From NCBI GenBank assembly GCA_030063045.1, contig JAQSEB010000022.1:1533501-1597500 (forward strand): 64,000 nt of DNA, read 5' to 3'. Below, piece after piece: positions 23,301-34,440 of this stretch. The translations under genes were made by a program, and so were the position numbers. The DNA is from Pratylenchus scribneri (taxonomy: Eukaryota; Nematoda; Chromadorea; Rhabditida; Pratylenchidae). Below the pieces are notes generated by a model. It was given only the letters and a program-made list of their open reading frames with translations. It did not search any database and had not been told where the DNA came from. Numbering within the stretch: position 1 is the first letter of the stretch; each line of letters begins with the position of its first letter.

Positions 23301-23704
23301 AGGTTTCCGGCTGTTTAATACTCATTAACTACCAGCAGGGGAGACAAAATAATAAATTTTCAGATTCAGATGCTCCCTCGTTAATTAGTTTACTAACCAA
23401 AATAGACCAAAATCTAATATCTAACCGTTTTCTTTTTTCCAATTCAAATTTTATCTATCAATCATTTGCATAACAAAAAGCTCTACAGAAAGAGCTAATT
23501 GATTGAAAAATTGTTCAGCCAATATTTGCTAACTTTGACGTTTTAAATAATTAATCTTTTTTTAAAGGATCGATTGAATTACCCGGTAATTTTTGCAAAT
23601 TGAAATTATATCCTGCTGCCAGTCTGTTCTATAAGGACGATGAAATTGAGGCAAACTTTGGCAAAAGTAAATGGGCCTTCAATCCATATCAATTGGTCCA
23701 ATGA
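20313..23704 (+). CDS. Coiled-coil plus SPRY domain protein, 5 exons
   Basis: Exons are 20313-20528, 21242-21404, 21892-22009, 22606-22847 and 23568-23704. All phases agree and the protein is 291 residues. Residues about 20-80 form a heptad-rich coiled coil (EMADLKKNGNKLEKENAQMK, AQLWAENRELRASK). The rest is a SPRY-type fold: PYIAYYFESKFVYVPDTKK, VVGVGLIHSPADSSLRAFAS, then the hallmark LFYKDDEIEANFGKSKWAFNP near the C-terminus. SPRY domains bind partner proteins and are expanded in plant-parasitic nematodes as secreted effectors. This one has no signal peptide, so an intracellular role is more likely. Three of its four introns hold inverted-repeat elements. Confidence 0.8.
20640..21135. repeat. 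Palindromic dispersed repeat split by a foldback insertion (SPRY intron 1)
   Basis: The outer parts (TTGGTAAGGGACAATGCCAAC on the left, AAATGTTGGCATTAAAATTGCC on the right) belong to the repeat seen at 2510 and 48475. Its middle is interrupted by the inverted-repeat element at 20690-21081. Confidence 0.55.
20690..21081. mobile_element. Inverted-repeat MITE with 9-10 bp duplication
   Basis: The two arms are near-perfect complements over about 125 bp: GTTTCAGTACCGCACGTTTC, CCATAGCTCA, CATATGATGCAATCTTGG and TGATAGAGCTATCTGA read from each end. The element is flanked by GTGACCTATC at 20680-20689 and 21082-21091. A duplication of 9-10 bp fits the Mutator group better than hAT (inference). Confidence 0.75.
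21535..21814. mobile_element. Inverted-repeat element in SPRY intron 2
   Basis: The left arm reads TTTTTGGAAATCTCG, GGCATAGTCGATTTA and GAAATTTCAGTTTCAGACCG. The right arm is the complement in reverse order (CGGTCTGAAATTGAAATTTC, TAAATCGACCATGCC, CGAGATTTCCAAAA). No coding content. Confidence 0.7.
22090..22400. mobile_element. Foldback MITE, AACGGTTTA family, best copy
   Basis: The ends CATTGAAAATTGCGAAAAG and CTTTCGCAATTTTCAATG are complementary, and the next part (TTTATAACGGTTTAGTGGTTT / AAACCATTAAACCGTTATAAA) extends the inverted repeat beyond 40 bp. Related copies are seen at about 26755-26990, 32250-32460, 35610-35760, 36210-36370, 40710-40930, 45495-45760, 51370-51530, 52905-53060, 53840-53970 and 60925-61215. 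Most lie in introns or gene flanks. Confidence 0.75.
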
Positions 23705-24344
23705 AGAAATTGACAATGACAAAAATGATGAATGATATAAAAGTATGAAAACTGCCAATATTTTTCCATAATTTGTTTGAATTTTCCAACATTCTTTGAA
23801 CACAATTATTTTTGACGATGATCATATTTACATATTTCGTATAAAGAAGACCCAATATTAAAAATTTTTAATTATAAATTTTGGATAAAATAGAAATAAA
23901 CGGATTTATATGTACCAAAAGGTGCTAAAATAGACAAATTTGGGCAAAATTTTGATCAAAAACCATTAAAATATGTAATTTTTCGATTTTATGACATTTT
24001 TGAAAAGGAAGTTTTTGCCAAAAAAAAAATGCCAAAATTTGCATATAGAAATAAAAAAAATAAATTACTCTAAATTTCAATGATGGCCATAAAATTATGC
24101 ATTCAAATTCAAACAATTTCACCGATTTACGATTCTAATTTCCTTTTAATTTTACAAAAAATATAAAAAATAAAAAGGAAAATTGAAAATAATTGAGAGG
24201 GAATGAATTATAGATTAAAATATTCTAAAAGGCAATTTAATGCATTTAAAAGGAGGAATAATGCCTTTTTAAAATTGATGAAAAAATCAAAATTGAATTT
24301 TATTCTCTCAATTAAAAAATTCATTTCGAATTTTGGCTAATAAA

Positions 24345-24969
24345 ATGAATTATTTAATTCGAATTTTATTCCTTTTATTGATCAATTTGATTGCCATTAA
24401 AAATGTCGTTGAAATAATCAAATGCTATGCACAATACCCGGATAGTGGCGAAACCAAAAAAGATTGTCCAACAATGAATTTATGTTTCAGAGCTTTTTGC
24501 TACCCAGATCGCCGTAATATTTATAATTTAATTTATAATAAATAAATTGAAAAATAATTGAGTAATATTAATTTACGGAAAAGGACAAAATTGTCATAAA
24601 TTTTTCGTTTAGAAAAATATTCTTCATTTTAAGGTTTAATAATTTGGTCATAGGAAAATGTTTAAAAGTTAGATTTGGCCATTATGGCCTTTGATTTTTT
24701 GTCACGGAATTTTTGAGCAAATAAATTAATTCTTAAATAATTCCAAAAATTAAAGTTATTTTACCAGAAAATATTATTGTTTAAAAATTAGGCGGCCATA
24801 AAGCTCCAAAATTAAAAAGAACATTTTTTGCATTTTTTGAGTAAAATTTATAGGCAAATTATTAAATTTTGGCATTTTAGTGTTCCGCTATTGCACACTG
24901 AATGAGAATGTTTGTAAAAGTTTTCCAAAATGCGAATGCCGAATTTGCAACAATGATTATTGCAATTAA
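24345..24969 (+). CDS. Small secreted 10-cysteine protein, 2 exons
   Basis: Exons 24345-24513 and 24881-24969 join in phase 1 and give 85 residues. The N-terminus (YLIRILFLLLINLIAIKNVV) is a signal peptide or anchor. The mature part starts IKCY, has cysteines in CYPD, RYC and VCKSFPKCEC, and ends CRICNNDYCN. A CY near the start, ten cysteines and a terminal D-x-CN resemble Ly6/three-finger proteins, which fold on five disulphides; the assignment is an inference from spacing. A foldback element begins only 7 bp after the stop codon. I start at the ATG at 24345 because nothing upstream is a standard start. Confidence 0.65.
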
Positions 24970-24975
24970 CGTGGG

Positions 24976-25764
24976 GCTTAATTGCCTGTCTAAAGAGGCT
25001 GAATTTTGAGTCTAATTTTTCTCCTGTCTAAAGGGGCTGAATTTTGAGTCTAATTTTTCTCCTGTCTAAAGGGGCTGAATTTTGAGTCTAATTTGGAGGA
25101 TTTTGAATTAAACTATATAAAAAGGTTTTTCGACATTCTGGGGTGTGCGGAAATCAAAAAGGAGGTGCGCAGGATTAATCCGGATATAGAGAAATTAAGG
25201 TGGATATAGGGGGATTAAGGTGGATATAAGGAAGGGGATTAAGCCCCGAAATAGATGGAAATTGGTCCGTAGGGCCAGTGGAAGGTCGGGAGATGGGCTG
25301 AAGGCCCTGAGAGTGGGTAGGATATGGCCGGATATAAGGGGATATACGTGGATTAAGGGGATTAAGCCGGATTAAGCCTCGAAATGGATGGTCGTGAGTC
25401 TTGGTTTGGCTGTTTGCTTCCGGCTTCGTGAGAATCCTATGCTCCGAACCCCTAACCCTAATCCCTAGCCCCTAACTAAGCTTAATCCCTCTATATCCAC
25501 CTTAATCCTCCTATATCCACCTTAATCCCCCTATATCCACCTTAATTTCTCTATATCCGGATTAATCCTGCGCACCTCCTTTTTGATTTCCGCACACCCC
25601 AGAATGTCGAAAAACCTTTTTATATAGTTTAATTCAAAATCCTCCAAATTAGACTCAAAATTCAGCCCCTTTAGACAGGAGAAAAATTAGACTCAAAATT
25701 CAGCCCCTTTAGACAGGAGAAAAATTAGACTCAAAATTCAGCCTCTTTAGACAGGCAATTAAGC
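24976..25764. mobile_element. Foldback element, 789 bp, with tandem-repeat arms
   Basis: Left arm begins GCTTAATTGCCTGTCTAAAG and the right arm ends with its complement. Each arm carries three copies of a roughly 37-bp unit (CTGTCTAAAGGGGCTGAATT, then TTGAGTCTAATTTTTCTC), then AAACTATATAAAAAGGTTTT and GGTGTGCGGAAATCAAAAAG. The centre has GGATTAAG motifs shared with the element at 18306-19904. No target duplication was found. Confidence 0.75.
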
Positions 25765-25899
25765 TTTTCCGTTGCAATTAGCATGAAATGGCAAAAAATG
25801 CAATGATAAATTTTATTTTTCAAATAAATTTGATGAATTTGAAATTAATTGGTTTTTATTATATGAGATAATATTAATTTGGCAACAAAAACACTGAAT

Positions 25900-26646
25900 C
25901 AGGGGTGTGCACGGGCCGGCCCGATCCGGGCCTAGTTGGTGGCGGGCCGGGTCGGGCCGGGCCTGGATCGAAGCGGGCCGGGCTTAGGCCCGGAAGCCCG
26001 GCATGAACATCCGCAAAAAATGACTTTTTTATTAAAAATTTTAAACTTTTTTTTGAAATTTTAAATTAAATATTTTTTTCTAATCATTTTTGCACAATTT
26101 CTTTTCCATTTTAGTACTTGTACATTTTGTATCCGACTTTTTGATGAGAAAGAAATGTGAAGGGTCCCATTTTTGGTGTAGGGAATATGGTTAGGATCAT
26201 TAGATTACCTGGGATATATATACTATTACTGATTGACATTGACCATTCATAACCCGAATCCTGATGACCCAAAAAGGGGACCCTTCAGCCTTCACTTTTT
26301 CTCAGTTTACTCAAAAAACAGATATAAAACTGTATTAAATACTTCAATTATTTTATTAATTTGCTTCGAAGAATTATCAAATTATACCAAAAAATTTTAG
26401 GTGAAAAAATTTATCAAAAAATTTTAGATGAAAAAATTTTTTAAAAAATTTAAAGTGAAAAAATTTTTTTAAAAATTTAAGGTGAAAAATTTTTTTTAAA
26501 TTTACTACCCGGGCTTTCGGGCCCAGGCCCGGCCCGGGCCGGGCCGGGCCGGGACAAAGCAAAAAATCGTCGGGCCGGGCCGGGCCGAGTGTGGGTGGGC
26601 CCGGGCCGGGCCGGGCCCGGATTTCTTGGGCCCGTGCACACCCCTG
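25900..26646. mobile_element. hAT-type palindromic element with 8-bp duplication
   Basis: Left end CAGGGGTGTGCACGGGCCGG, right end its complement (GGGCCCGTGCACACCCCTG), flanked by a perfect 8-bp duplication CACTGAAT (25892-25899 and 26647-26654). Arms contain GGGCCGGGCC runs, while the middle is AT-rich with repeated GGTGAAAAAATTTTT. Same end structure as the element at 18707. A further inverted repeat (about 26115-26325, around AAGGGTCCCA and GGGACCCTTC) is nested in the middle. Confidence 0.88.
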
Positions 26647-27060
26647 CACTGAATTTGGCAACAAATATACTTAATTTGGCAAAAACAATAAAATTATTTT
26701 CGCTCGTTATAATCAATGCAAACGGTTTGAAATGAACAAAAATTGGTTTAATAAATTAAAAATTGATGGAAGCCGTGTCGATTAATATATTATTTGTAAA
26801 TTTGATCAAATTTTAAAATATTATAAACCATCTAATGATCTTTGGTTCAAAACTAAATTTATTTGGTTAAACCTAAACCAATCATTATCAAATGATGTGT
26901 CTCGAAGAGATCTATCGATTAAGTATAGGGTTTGAGAGTCTAGGAACAAACCGTTGAACCGCTATGCATTTTCAATGATTTTTCGCCATTTTAAATATTT
27001 CATATAAAAAAATTATAGTAGGTGAGGGGGTAATATAACAGAAAAGTACCCAACATTCAA

Positions 27061-29946
27061 TTAACAAGGTGAAAGTTTTTCATTTTCCTCATTTCTTCTT
27101 TCTTCTTCATAAATTTCCTTTGGCAACTTCGTTTTCTTTTTGCAAATTCTTTGCCCCATTGCTACAAAAATATTTCCTGGCAGTCTTTGATGCTCTTGAA
27201 TAAGGCTCGAAACCTTGAAATATAAATATGTGAAATTCATGCTTTCAACAAACAGCTTCCTTTGTAGCCTCTTTTACTTCTTCCGGTGTCGAATCTGGCG
27301 GTAAAACCAATGATGGGCCAATATGAGTGATCATCTAAATGAAATTTTTGAATATATTTCAGCTAATTCGGCATCTCCTAATTATTCTATAACTTTAAAA
27401 TAACGGCTTAATCAATTCATTAATGTCAATTTTGTTTATAAAATTTAATTTTTAAAAATCGATTAGACCAGTTTGAACCTATGCCCAACTAAAATTTTGG
27501 TTTTATAAACAAGTTTAACATTTTTAAAATTGACAAATCTGGTCAGAATTAGTATTTCCTCAACTAAATCGATCATAACGAATCGAAATTAACAATAAAA
27601 TAATGCTCACAAACTATATGTCTGTCTCTATAATATTTTTAGTCAGTGGAAATCAAAATCTGTTTCAACAAATTATATTTTCGACAATCCATGGACATCC
27701 CTCTATGTCCTACCTTTACCGGAAAACCACCATATGGAAAGCACAATGGTCTTCCCCAAAATTTTGGCACTCGAAATGCATCACGACAATTCTCCGTAAA
27801 GATCGGAATGATTGGCTAAATATGCATATCCAATTAATTTTTAAAATTTAAATTTTTATTTAGACTCATAGAAGAGTTATATTTAAAAAAAAAATGAAAT
27901 CACCGCATTCGAGCCAAGTGCCACTTTGGCGAAGCCCAGCCGATTCCCTAGGTGAAATTATCAAAAAAATAATTCTAATAATTATTATTAAAAAATACTC
28001 CAAATAATTTCATATTTGTCCGGGCCCGAAAGGAGGCCTTCAGTTACTCCGCCTGGGGCAATGATTAGCAAATTGCCCGCTTTCAGAATGGATGTGCATT
28101 CGTCAACGCTGCCCGGCGTCGCACAGAATATTCTGTACATCCTGGCGATGCCTTAAAAAATTAATTAATTTTTATTAATTGTTTTATTTTTTAATAATAG
28201 AAAGTGGATTTTATTTCGTAAAATCACAAAATCGGTACGGTACTTCTTTAGGTTTTTCGTGATATTTGTCAAAATAGGTTTTGAGAATCACAGGTAAAAA
28301 AGACCAAAAAAATATCTTTTAAAAATATGAAATAAATTCTCAAAAATGTTATTAATTTTTTAACAAAACTAATGCAAATTAAAAATAGAATACACCTAAA
28401 AATCCACTCCATGATGAATATATTAATAGAAGGACCTGGGCATTTGAATGTGGGACGAAAAGCAACAATATAAGGAGTCCGTTTCTTGCACAGAACCAAC
28501 TTGGCAATCAAAAAGTACAGGTCAAGTGGGACGGTGGCATGATATGCGATTATGAGTGCTGGCCCTTGGTCCGGAATATGATTCAGGCCATGAATTTCGT
28601 AACCTTGTTAAATATTTTTGCAATTAGAGACCGAAACGTTAGCTGAGGTGGCGCCGGGCCCAGTATCTTAACTGGATATGCCTCAACCTACTGGAACTTG
28701 CTCCCTTTTATAATATACTCATAATGATTTTAGTTCCAATTAAATAGCAGACTTTTAGCTATATTAATATATTAATTTTATTTAAATTGATTTAGAATTG
28801 ATGAAGTTATTCTCAAAAGCTATTGAAATTTCACCACCAAGTTATAATAAAGACATTATAAAACTTTTAAGGGCATAATAACTTCACCAATTCTAAACCA
28901 ATCTAAATAAAATTTATATAATTAGATTGCCAACAGTCTCTCCTTTAATTTTATAAGAAGATCATCAAAATGGTTCAGTTCTTGGTGAGTTATGGCAAAC
29001 GTCGATTTGGCCTGAACCAAGTTGGGCAGTTTCTAAAAAACTCTATTCTAGTCCCATTCCGGTCTCTATTTGCAATAAAGTTTTAAGAGAGAGAGAGAGA
29101 GAATAAATGATGTAAAACATTACCATGCCAAATTTTGCCGACAAGATCACTAAAAATGAGTAAATTACTGTATCATAAAATATTCCACTTTGCTTACAAA
29201 AATTTCGACACATTTGCCCTGGCGCCATCCCAAGCACTGGAAGTGTACTTAAAATAAAGAATTGTGTTTTCATCTACCTACCTAGATTAATTCATATTTT
29301 ATTTTAATTTTTTGACATAAAATTAAATGGAACCTTTTATTTTATTTATTGTACTATTGATTTTATGACACTTGCGGACTGGAGTTTTAGGGAAAATCAG
29401 ATTATTTATGGGGATGAAATGTTATAATCCCAAAAAATATTTTTTTTTGTAAAATCTTAATTAACACTAGCCAGCTTAAACCTAGTCCTTATAACCTAAG
29501 GCGCCTCACACTATATTTGATATTATAATTATTTTGGTCCGATATTTCGAACTTTTTATCTTATTGGATATTTTGATTTTGAGAATCATAAATCCTCTAT
29601 TAATATCCCTGGGGCTATTAAATTTCAAAGCCCTCTAGAGGAAGCTACTAATAGAGGGAGGGATATTAATGGAGGATTTACGGTTTCTGTTGTAATGCAA
29701 GTCAAAATAAATAATTTTTAGACAATAGTAAACCTCTTCTTGTAGAAGTCCCTTAAAAAGACCGTAAAAGTTCAAATAGATGGCACTGCTGATAATGATG
29801 AAGAAGATCAGAAGAATGGGAAAGATGAAGAAGGTCAAAATAGGGAACAAAAGAAACAACAAATACTGAAAAATAAAACATATGAATGAATTAAATAGGA
29901 AAAAAATAAAACAAACCTCCCAATGCCATATTATTGTGAATGCCAT
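27061..29946 (-). CDS. TMEM68: TMEM68-like membrane acyltransferase, 10 exons
   Basis: Minus-strand exons are 29946-29917, 29865-29734, 29247-29198, 29149-29124, 28603-28436, 28151-27999, 27947-27904, 27815-27714, 27334-27254 and 27213-27061. All phases agree and the protein is 312 residues (human TMEM68 is about 324). Exons 1-2 give a long hydrophobic N-terminus. Then come SAWDGARANVSKF and GKIWHGYEIHGLNHIPDQGP, with the catalytic H-x4-D in YHATVPLDLYF, APGGVTEGL, PIIPIFTENCRDAF, FPYGGFPVK and finally QEHQRLPGNI. The family sits in the ER membrane and makes glycerolipids from acyl donors. The exact start is uncertain because exon 1 is only 10 codons. An inverted repeat (29588-29681) lies in intron 2. 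Confidence 0.88.
28735..28930. repeat. Inverted repeat in acyltransferase intron 4
   Basis: ATTTTATTTAAATTGATTTAG and ATTGATGAAGTTATT on the left are matched by AATAACTTCACCAAT and CTAAACCAATCTAAATAAAAT on the right. It is a small MITE-like hairpin without coding content. Confidence 0.55.
29588..29681. repeat. Short hairpin repeat
   Basis: AAATCCTCTATTAATATCCCT is the near-perfect complement of AGGGATATTAATGGAGGATTT, with CCTCTAGAGG near the centre. About 94 bp, in intron 2 of the acyltransferase gene. Confidence 0.65.
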
Positions 29947-30713
29947 ATTATGGTCACTAATTTTTATTTAGCCGCCAGCAGATTAATTAATAAATTAATT
30001 CATTTTTTCCTTTTATTATTGCACACTAGCGCTATACGCCTAATTATGATGGTTGTAAAATAAATCGACATAGAAAGAACCGGATATTAATGGTTGTGCT
30101 TTGCGGCGTATTCTATGTCTATTCTATTGGAAATTGGAATGAATGCTGCGCAAGAATATCGCGCATTATATTTTCCGTTCGAGCAAAAATGACCGATGTG
30201 TGATGGCAGCTGCCCTGGAAGGAACGTGGGCACAATTATCGACACAAAAAGACGAAGGGAAGGGACAGACAAGAACTGGAATGCAACAACGATTTAAACT
30301 AATAGAAGAAAATCCAATTTCTATTTCTAATAAATTATAATCATGAAACATAATAACAATAATAAATTTATGAATGAAGAGAACAGACAAATAAAAAATT
30401 TGAAGATTTATAAAATGTACTTTTAAATTTAGAAAATTTGAATTATCTTTATACTTATATTAAGATAATAAACTTGCTTTTTATATCATTTAGATTATTT
30501 TTTAAATTGATAAATGTTTACTCTAAAAATTTTGTACTCAATATTTGTTGAAGCATGACTATTACTTCCAATTTCCTGCAATTAATTGGTCTTGGCAAAC
30601 GGCTCTCTCTCGTGAAAAATTTTTAACGAAAATACTACATTTTAAAGTAATGTCATGTGATCAAATTTATTTGGAATGAATTGTGAATAATAAAAACATA
30701 AAAGAAAATACAT
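29947..30713. other. Intergenic stretch with a coding-like fragment
   Basis: Between two minus-strand genes. The part at about 30140-30340 is less AT-rich and has short open frames on both strands, none with recognisable motifs. It may be a decayed gene. The rest is AT-rich. Confidence 0.3.
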
Positions 30714-33385
30714 TTAAGAGCTCAATTCCAAGGTTGTTGGAATTGGTGTTATCTGATTTAATGTTTCTTCATCTTCCACACTTTGGCTCGATTCTTTATG
30801 CAATTGTTGTGTCTCATCAACATTTTTTGTTGAATTTTTGCTGCATTCTTTATCACTTTTTGCCGTTTTCGACGTTGTTGTTAAATTCTTCATTAAACCG
30901 GCTGTGTCAAAACTCGATTGAAATGATATTTCACGGGCAACAATGGCACCACAACCACTTTTTGGGGGAACAATTTCAACCAAATTATGTCTTTCTTCTG
31001 ATGTGTTTATTGCATTTGCAATTATTACATCAAATTCTGCATCAATTTCGGATAGATCAATTGTTTTTATTTGAGATGATTGCTGTTCTTCCATGGATGT
31101 TGAGGTCAATGACGATGTTTCATTCGCTTTCATTGCCAACTGAAAATAACATTTTTAAAAAATCATTTAATTTTCTAAATTAAATATCAAAAACAAAAAC
31201 AATTCAACAATCGCCCAAGGGTGAAACCTATCCTATTTTGGCCTATATTCCGTTTTCTGGTTTTCCAATCAAATCGATTATAATTCTTTTTCTAAGTAAC
31301 TAGTTCGAAATCATAAATCTAATATTAATATTAACTTATGAAATTGCACTAATTCCACCTATATATAACGGCAAGAAGGAGGGGGTAGAACTGTCATTTT
31401 GAGCCTCCCCCTCCCTAAAAACTAGAGTAGATCGTAGTCGGTTTTTTTACTGTCTCGGTTTTCATTTCTCAAACCTACCACCATCTAATCAACTAAAAAC
31501 CCATTTTGTGCTCCCCCCCCCCCCCCCCCCCAATACTCGAGGACAGTCTAGAGTCTACTTCTCGTCAAAGTCTGTCCACCAATTATTTTTTCGGACATTT
31601 ATATATCAATCCAATCGACGTGTCTGGCGTGCTTTCGCTAGTTGGTCTAAATTTTTTTAACATAAAACCATTTCAAATGAGTTAAATAATTTTGAAAAAT
31701 TTGTTATCTCAACAAAATATTTTTAATCTCTTTGTAAGAAAACCTTTTTCCCATTTCCTAATTCAGCGGTTTCTTTCATTTGTTGTCGAACACATCCATC
31801 CGCATCAACATTATACAAATGAATACGTTTCCTACACAAAAAGGAATAAATTTATTTTTTGAATTAGTTAAAAATTAACCCATATTTGGCCAATAATCGA
31901 ACGGCCATTTGTTCATCTATCACTCCAATAGAAGAATTTTGTTCCGAAGTAGATGATGGTTGTTGGGTTGAAGTTGAGGTGGTCAAAAATGAAAGTGAAT
32001 TCCGTTTTGATTCGATTAGAGATTTTTGAGCGCTAACAATTTCAACTTCTTCGGCTGCTGATTGATCAATGTGAGCATTATCATCAATATTCCCTTTTAT
32101 ATCAATTGATTTTGACGGCGAATTGGCCACCAAAATGTTTGGTGCAATCGAAATTTGTTCAATGAATTCCAACTCCAATTTCGGTTGATGATGAAAGCAA
32201 ACAGGCTTAAAATTTTAGAAATGTTTTGCCGAAAAGATTACAACATTCTAAGTTTAACCTAGATCTATAAACCTTTTATCAATCAATGGATCAGTTTCTC
32301 ATCGAGAAGCATCATTGATAGTGAATATAATGATTTTGCAAAGGTTTAACCAATTCTAACATAGTTAGTTTTAAACCAAAAATCAGATTAAACGGCTTAA
32401 TACTATTTAATTTTGACCAAACTATGACATTATATATACCATCAAATATTTAAAAGGGTGCTTTCGAATATCTATTTTTTGGTCAAAACTTGGTCAGGAA
32501 GGGAAAAGTGAAGGCCCTCCCTATAATAGGTTTTTAAGGATTCGGTATTTGTAATAGCTTTTGGCCAAAAGTTTTAGCTAAACAATAACCAATTTATATA
32601 TAAAACCCTATATCTTTCGAAAGCAAGCACCGTCTTTACAAAAAAAAAAATAATTCATGTCTTTGAGAGTAATTAACCGAATCTTCTAAAGAAAAATCCG
32701 CTGAATCTCTGGAAACAAAACCCCTCTTCTACTTTGTGCGCTTTAATTTATAATAAAATCAAAAAGGCCATTTTTAGAGGAATTTTACGGCATTTGTATT
32801 GTTTATAACTTTAAAACCGATTAATCTTCCTCGCTAAGCTAACTGCCAAATACCAACAGGTACTGAATTGTCCCATTTTAAATTTAGTATCTGTTTTACA
32901 AATATATTAAACCTTTTCTCGATTATTTCTGTTAGCATTTGGAGAATTATTTTCGCGCACATCCAAAAGAACATTATCATCTACATTCCCAATATTGGTC
33001 ATGTCCTGTTGGTGCTTTTCAACGAGTTTTTCATTTCTTCTGGTTAAACATTGCTCTTTTAAAGCCGATAAATAATTTTCATCCAAAAATGATAACAATT
33101 TAAATTTTTGAACATTTTCCCCTTGTGAATTTCCCGATGATGCATTTTTGATGAATTCACTTAATTCATTCTAAAATAATCATCAAAAAATGTGGTTAAA
33201 ATTTGATTAAAAATTACTTCGAGAATTGAATATAATTCGGTGAAGGCTTTTTTAATGCATTTTGGTATTTGTTGGCCTTTGAAGGAATTTGGCAGACAAT
33301 TTTCACTGCTAAATTCGCCATTATCCAGCAATTCCGCAGATGAGCAAATTTTTTCAATAATATTTTTAATTTCATGAAGTTCCAT
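30714..33385 (-). CDS. Unknown Ser/Asn/Thr-rich acidic protein, 5 exons
   Basis: Minus-strand exons are 33385-33218, 33170-32913, 32205-31880, 31831-31744 and 31139-30714. Every junction is in phase, giving 421 residues. The N-terminal part is helical (MELHEIKNIIEKICSSAELL, LKEQCLTRRNEKLVEKHQQD). The rest is low-complexity and acidic, with Ser/Thr/Gln runs (STSTQQPSSTSEQNSS) and no membrane segment or known motif. I do not recognise the family. Introns 2 and 3 hold repeats, including a C23 homopolymer at about 31507-31530 in intron 4. It lies 768 bp upstream of the acyltransferase gene on the same strand. Confidence 0.7.
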
Positions 33386-33631
33386 TTTTAAAATTATTTA
33401 TGAATTTTTAAGCTTAATGTGAAAATTGTTTGGAAAATGTTCCCAAAAATAAATGCGCAACTCTCATCGAAAGGCAAACATTTTGCTCTAGAGATATTGA
33501 ATGAAGAAAAAGAAACACAAAAGGAAGGCAGTTTGTTGGTAGTGTAGAGCATTTTGCTGTTATGCTCCTCCAATGTATCTACAATTTGCCCCCATTCATT
33601 CATTAAATACCCTCTTTTCCTCTTAATCTTT

Positions 33632-33738
33632 GGTTTAATTACTCGAAGTTTAAGGTGCTTGGTGTTTTCCACCCTCTTAATTGAGTGCTTTGGGATAAAT
33701 TTTGGAATTGCATTGCCCAATATTTTTGGGTAATGCTT
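33632..33738 (+). ncRNA. Spliced-leader RNA gene, variant leader
   Basis: The leader reads GGTTTAATTACTCGAAGTTTAAG followed by a GT donor. It differs from the nematode SL1 leader at the ACCCAAG core, where it has ACTCGAAG. Downstream it keeps the Sm site AAATTTTGGAA (33697-33707) and a terminal 10-bp stem GCATTGCCCA/TGGGTAATGC (33710-33719 with 33727-33736). Stem I is weaker than in the copy at 39794. SL RNAs donate their 5' exon to pre-mRNAs. The altered core may make it a diverged leader or a pseudogene. Confidence 0.75.
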
Positions 33739-34440
33739 AAAATGTATTTAATTTTAGAATAAATGACCCAAATAGCCTTAAAATTAACCTAACTAAAATG
33801 TATGTTTGTTATTTTGGCCAAATTTATGCATCTATATGTGAAATGGTAATGAAATTTAAAACAATTTTTATCCAAAAAATAAATAATAAAGGCAAAAATT
33901 GAGATAATTCCATTTTTAAACCGTGGTATTTTGAATAATGAATGAATGTTTATATTGTATTTTCTTCAATATTTTCTCAATTTATTGAAAATGGGAACTT
34001 CCACTGGCCATTTCGGTTGTTGTTGTTCCATCGCAAAAGGGCGCAAACAGACAAATGGTCGGACAATCATTGGAAGGAAGTCCATCAATCACCTGTGAAT
34101 GTTCAAAATGTAAAATCTAAAAATATTATCTATTATTTGTTTTAGAAAATATTTTAATATTTCATTTCAAATTCTACCCTTCTCCCTTTTTTCAACAAAA
34201 TTCAGTTTGTTTTACAATGGGTCTAATATGATTTTTGGAAGATTACTTTTGAATATGCCGATCAAAAATCGTCAATTTGATATTTTAATTTTGCTATTTC
34301 TATCATTTTAACTATTTTTATTTATTCTATCATATTTGTAATTTTTTCTAAATTAAATTGATGTTTTTGAATAATTATTTTTACTGATTCAAAGTGATGA
34401 AAACAATAAATTAAATCGTAAAATTTTCCATTAAACGTAT

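Noticed and set aside
33394..33720. Minus ORF of 108 codons
   Set aside because: Antisense to the SL RNA gene and no coding signs.
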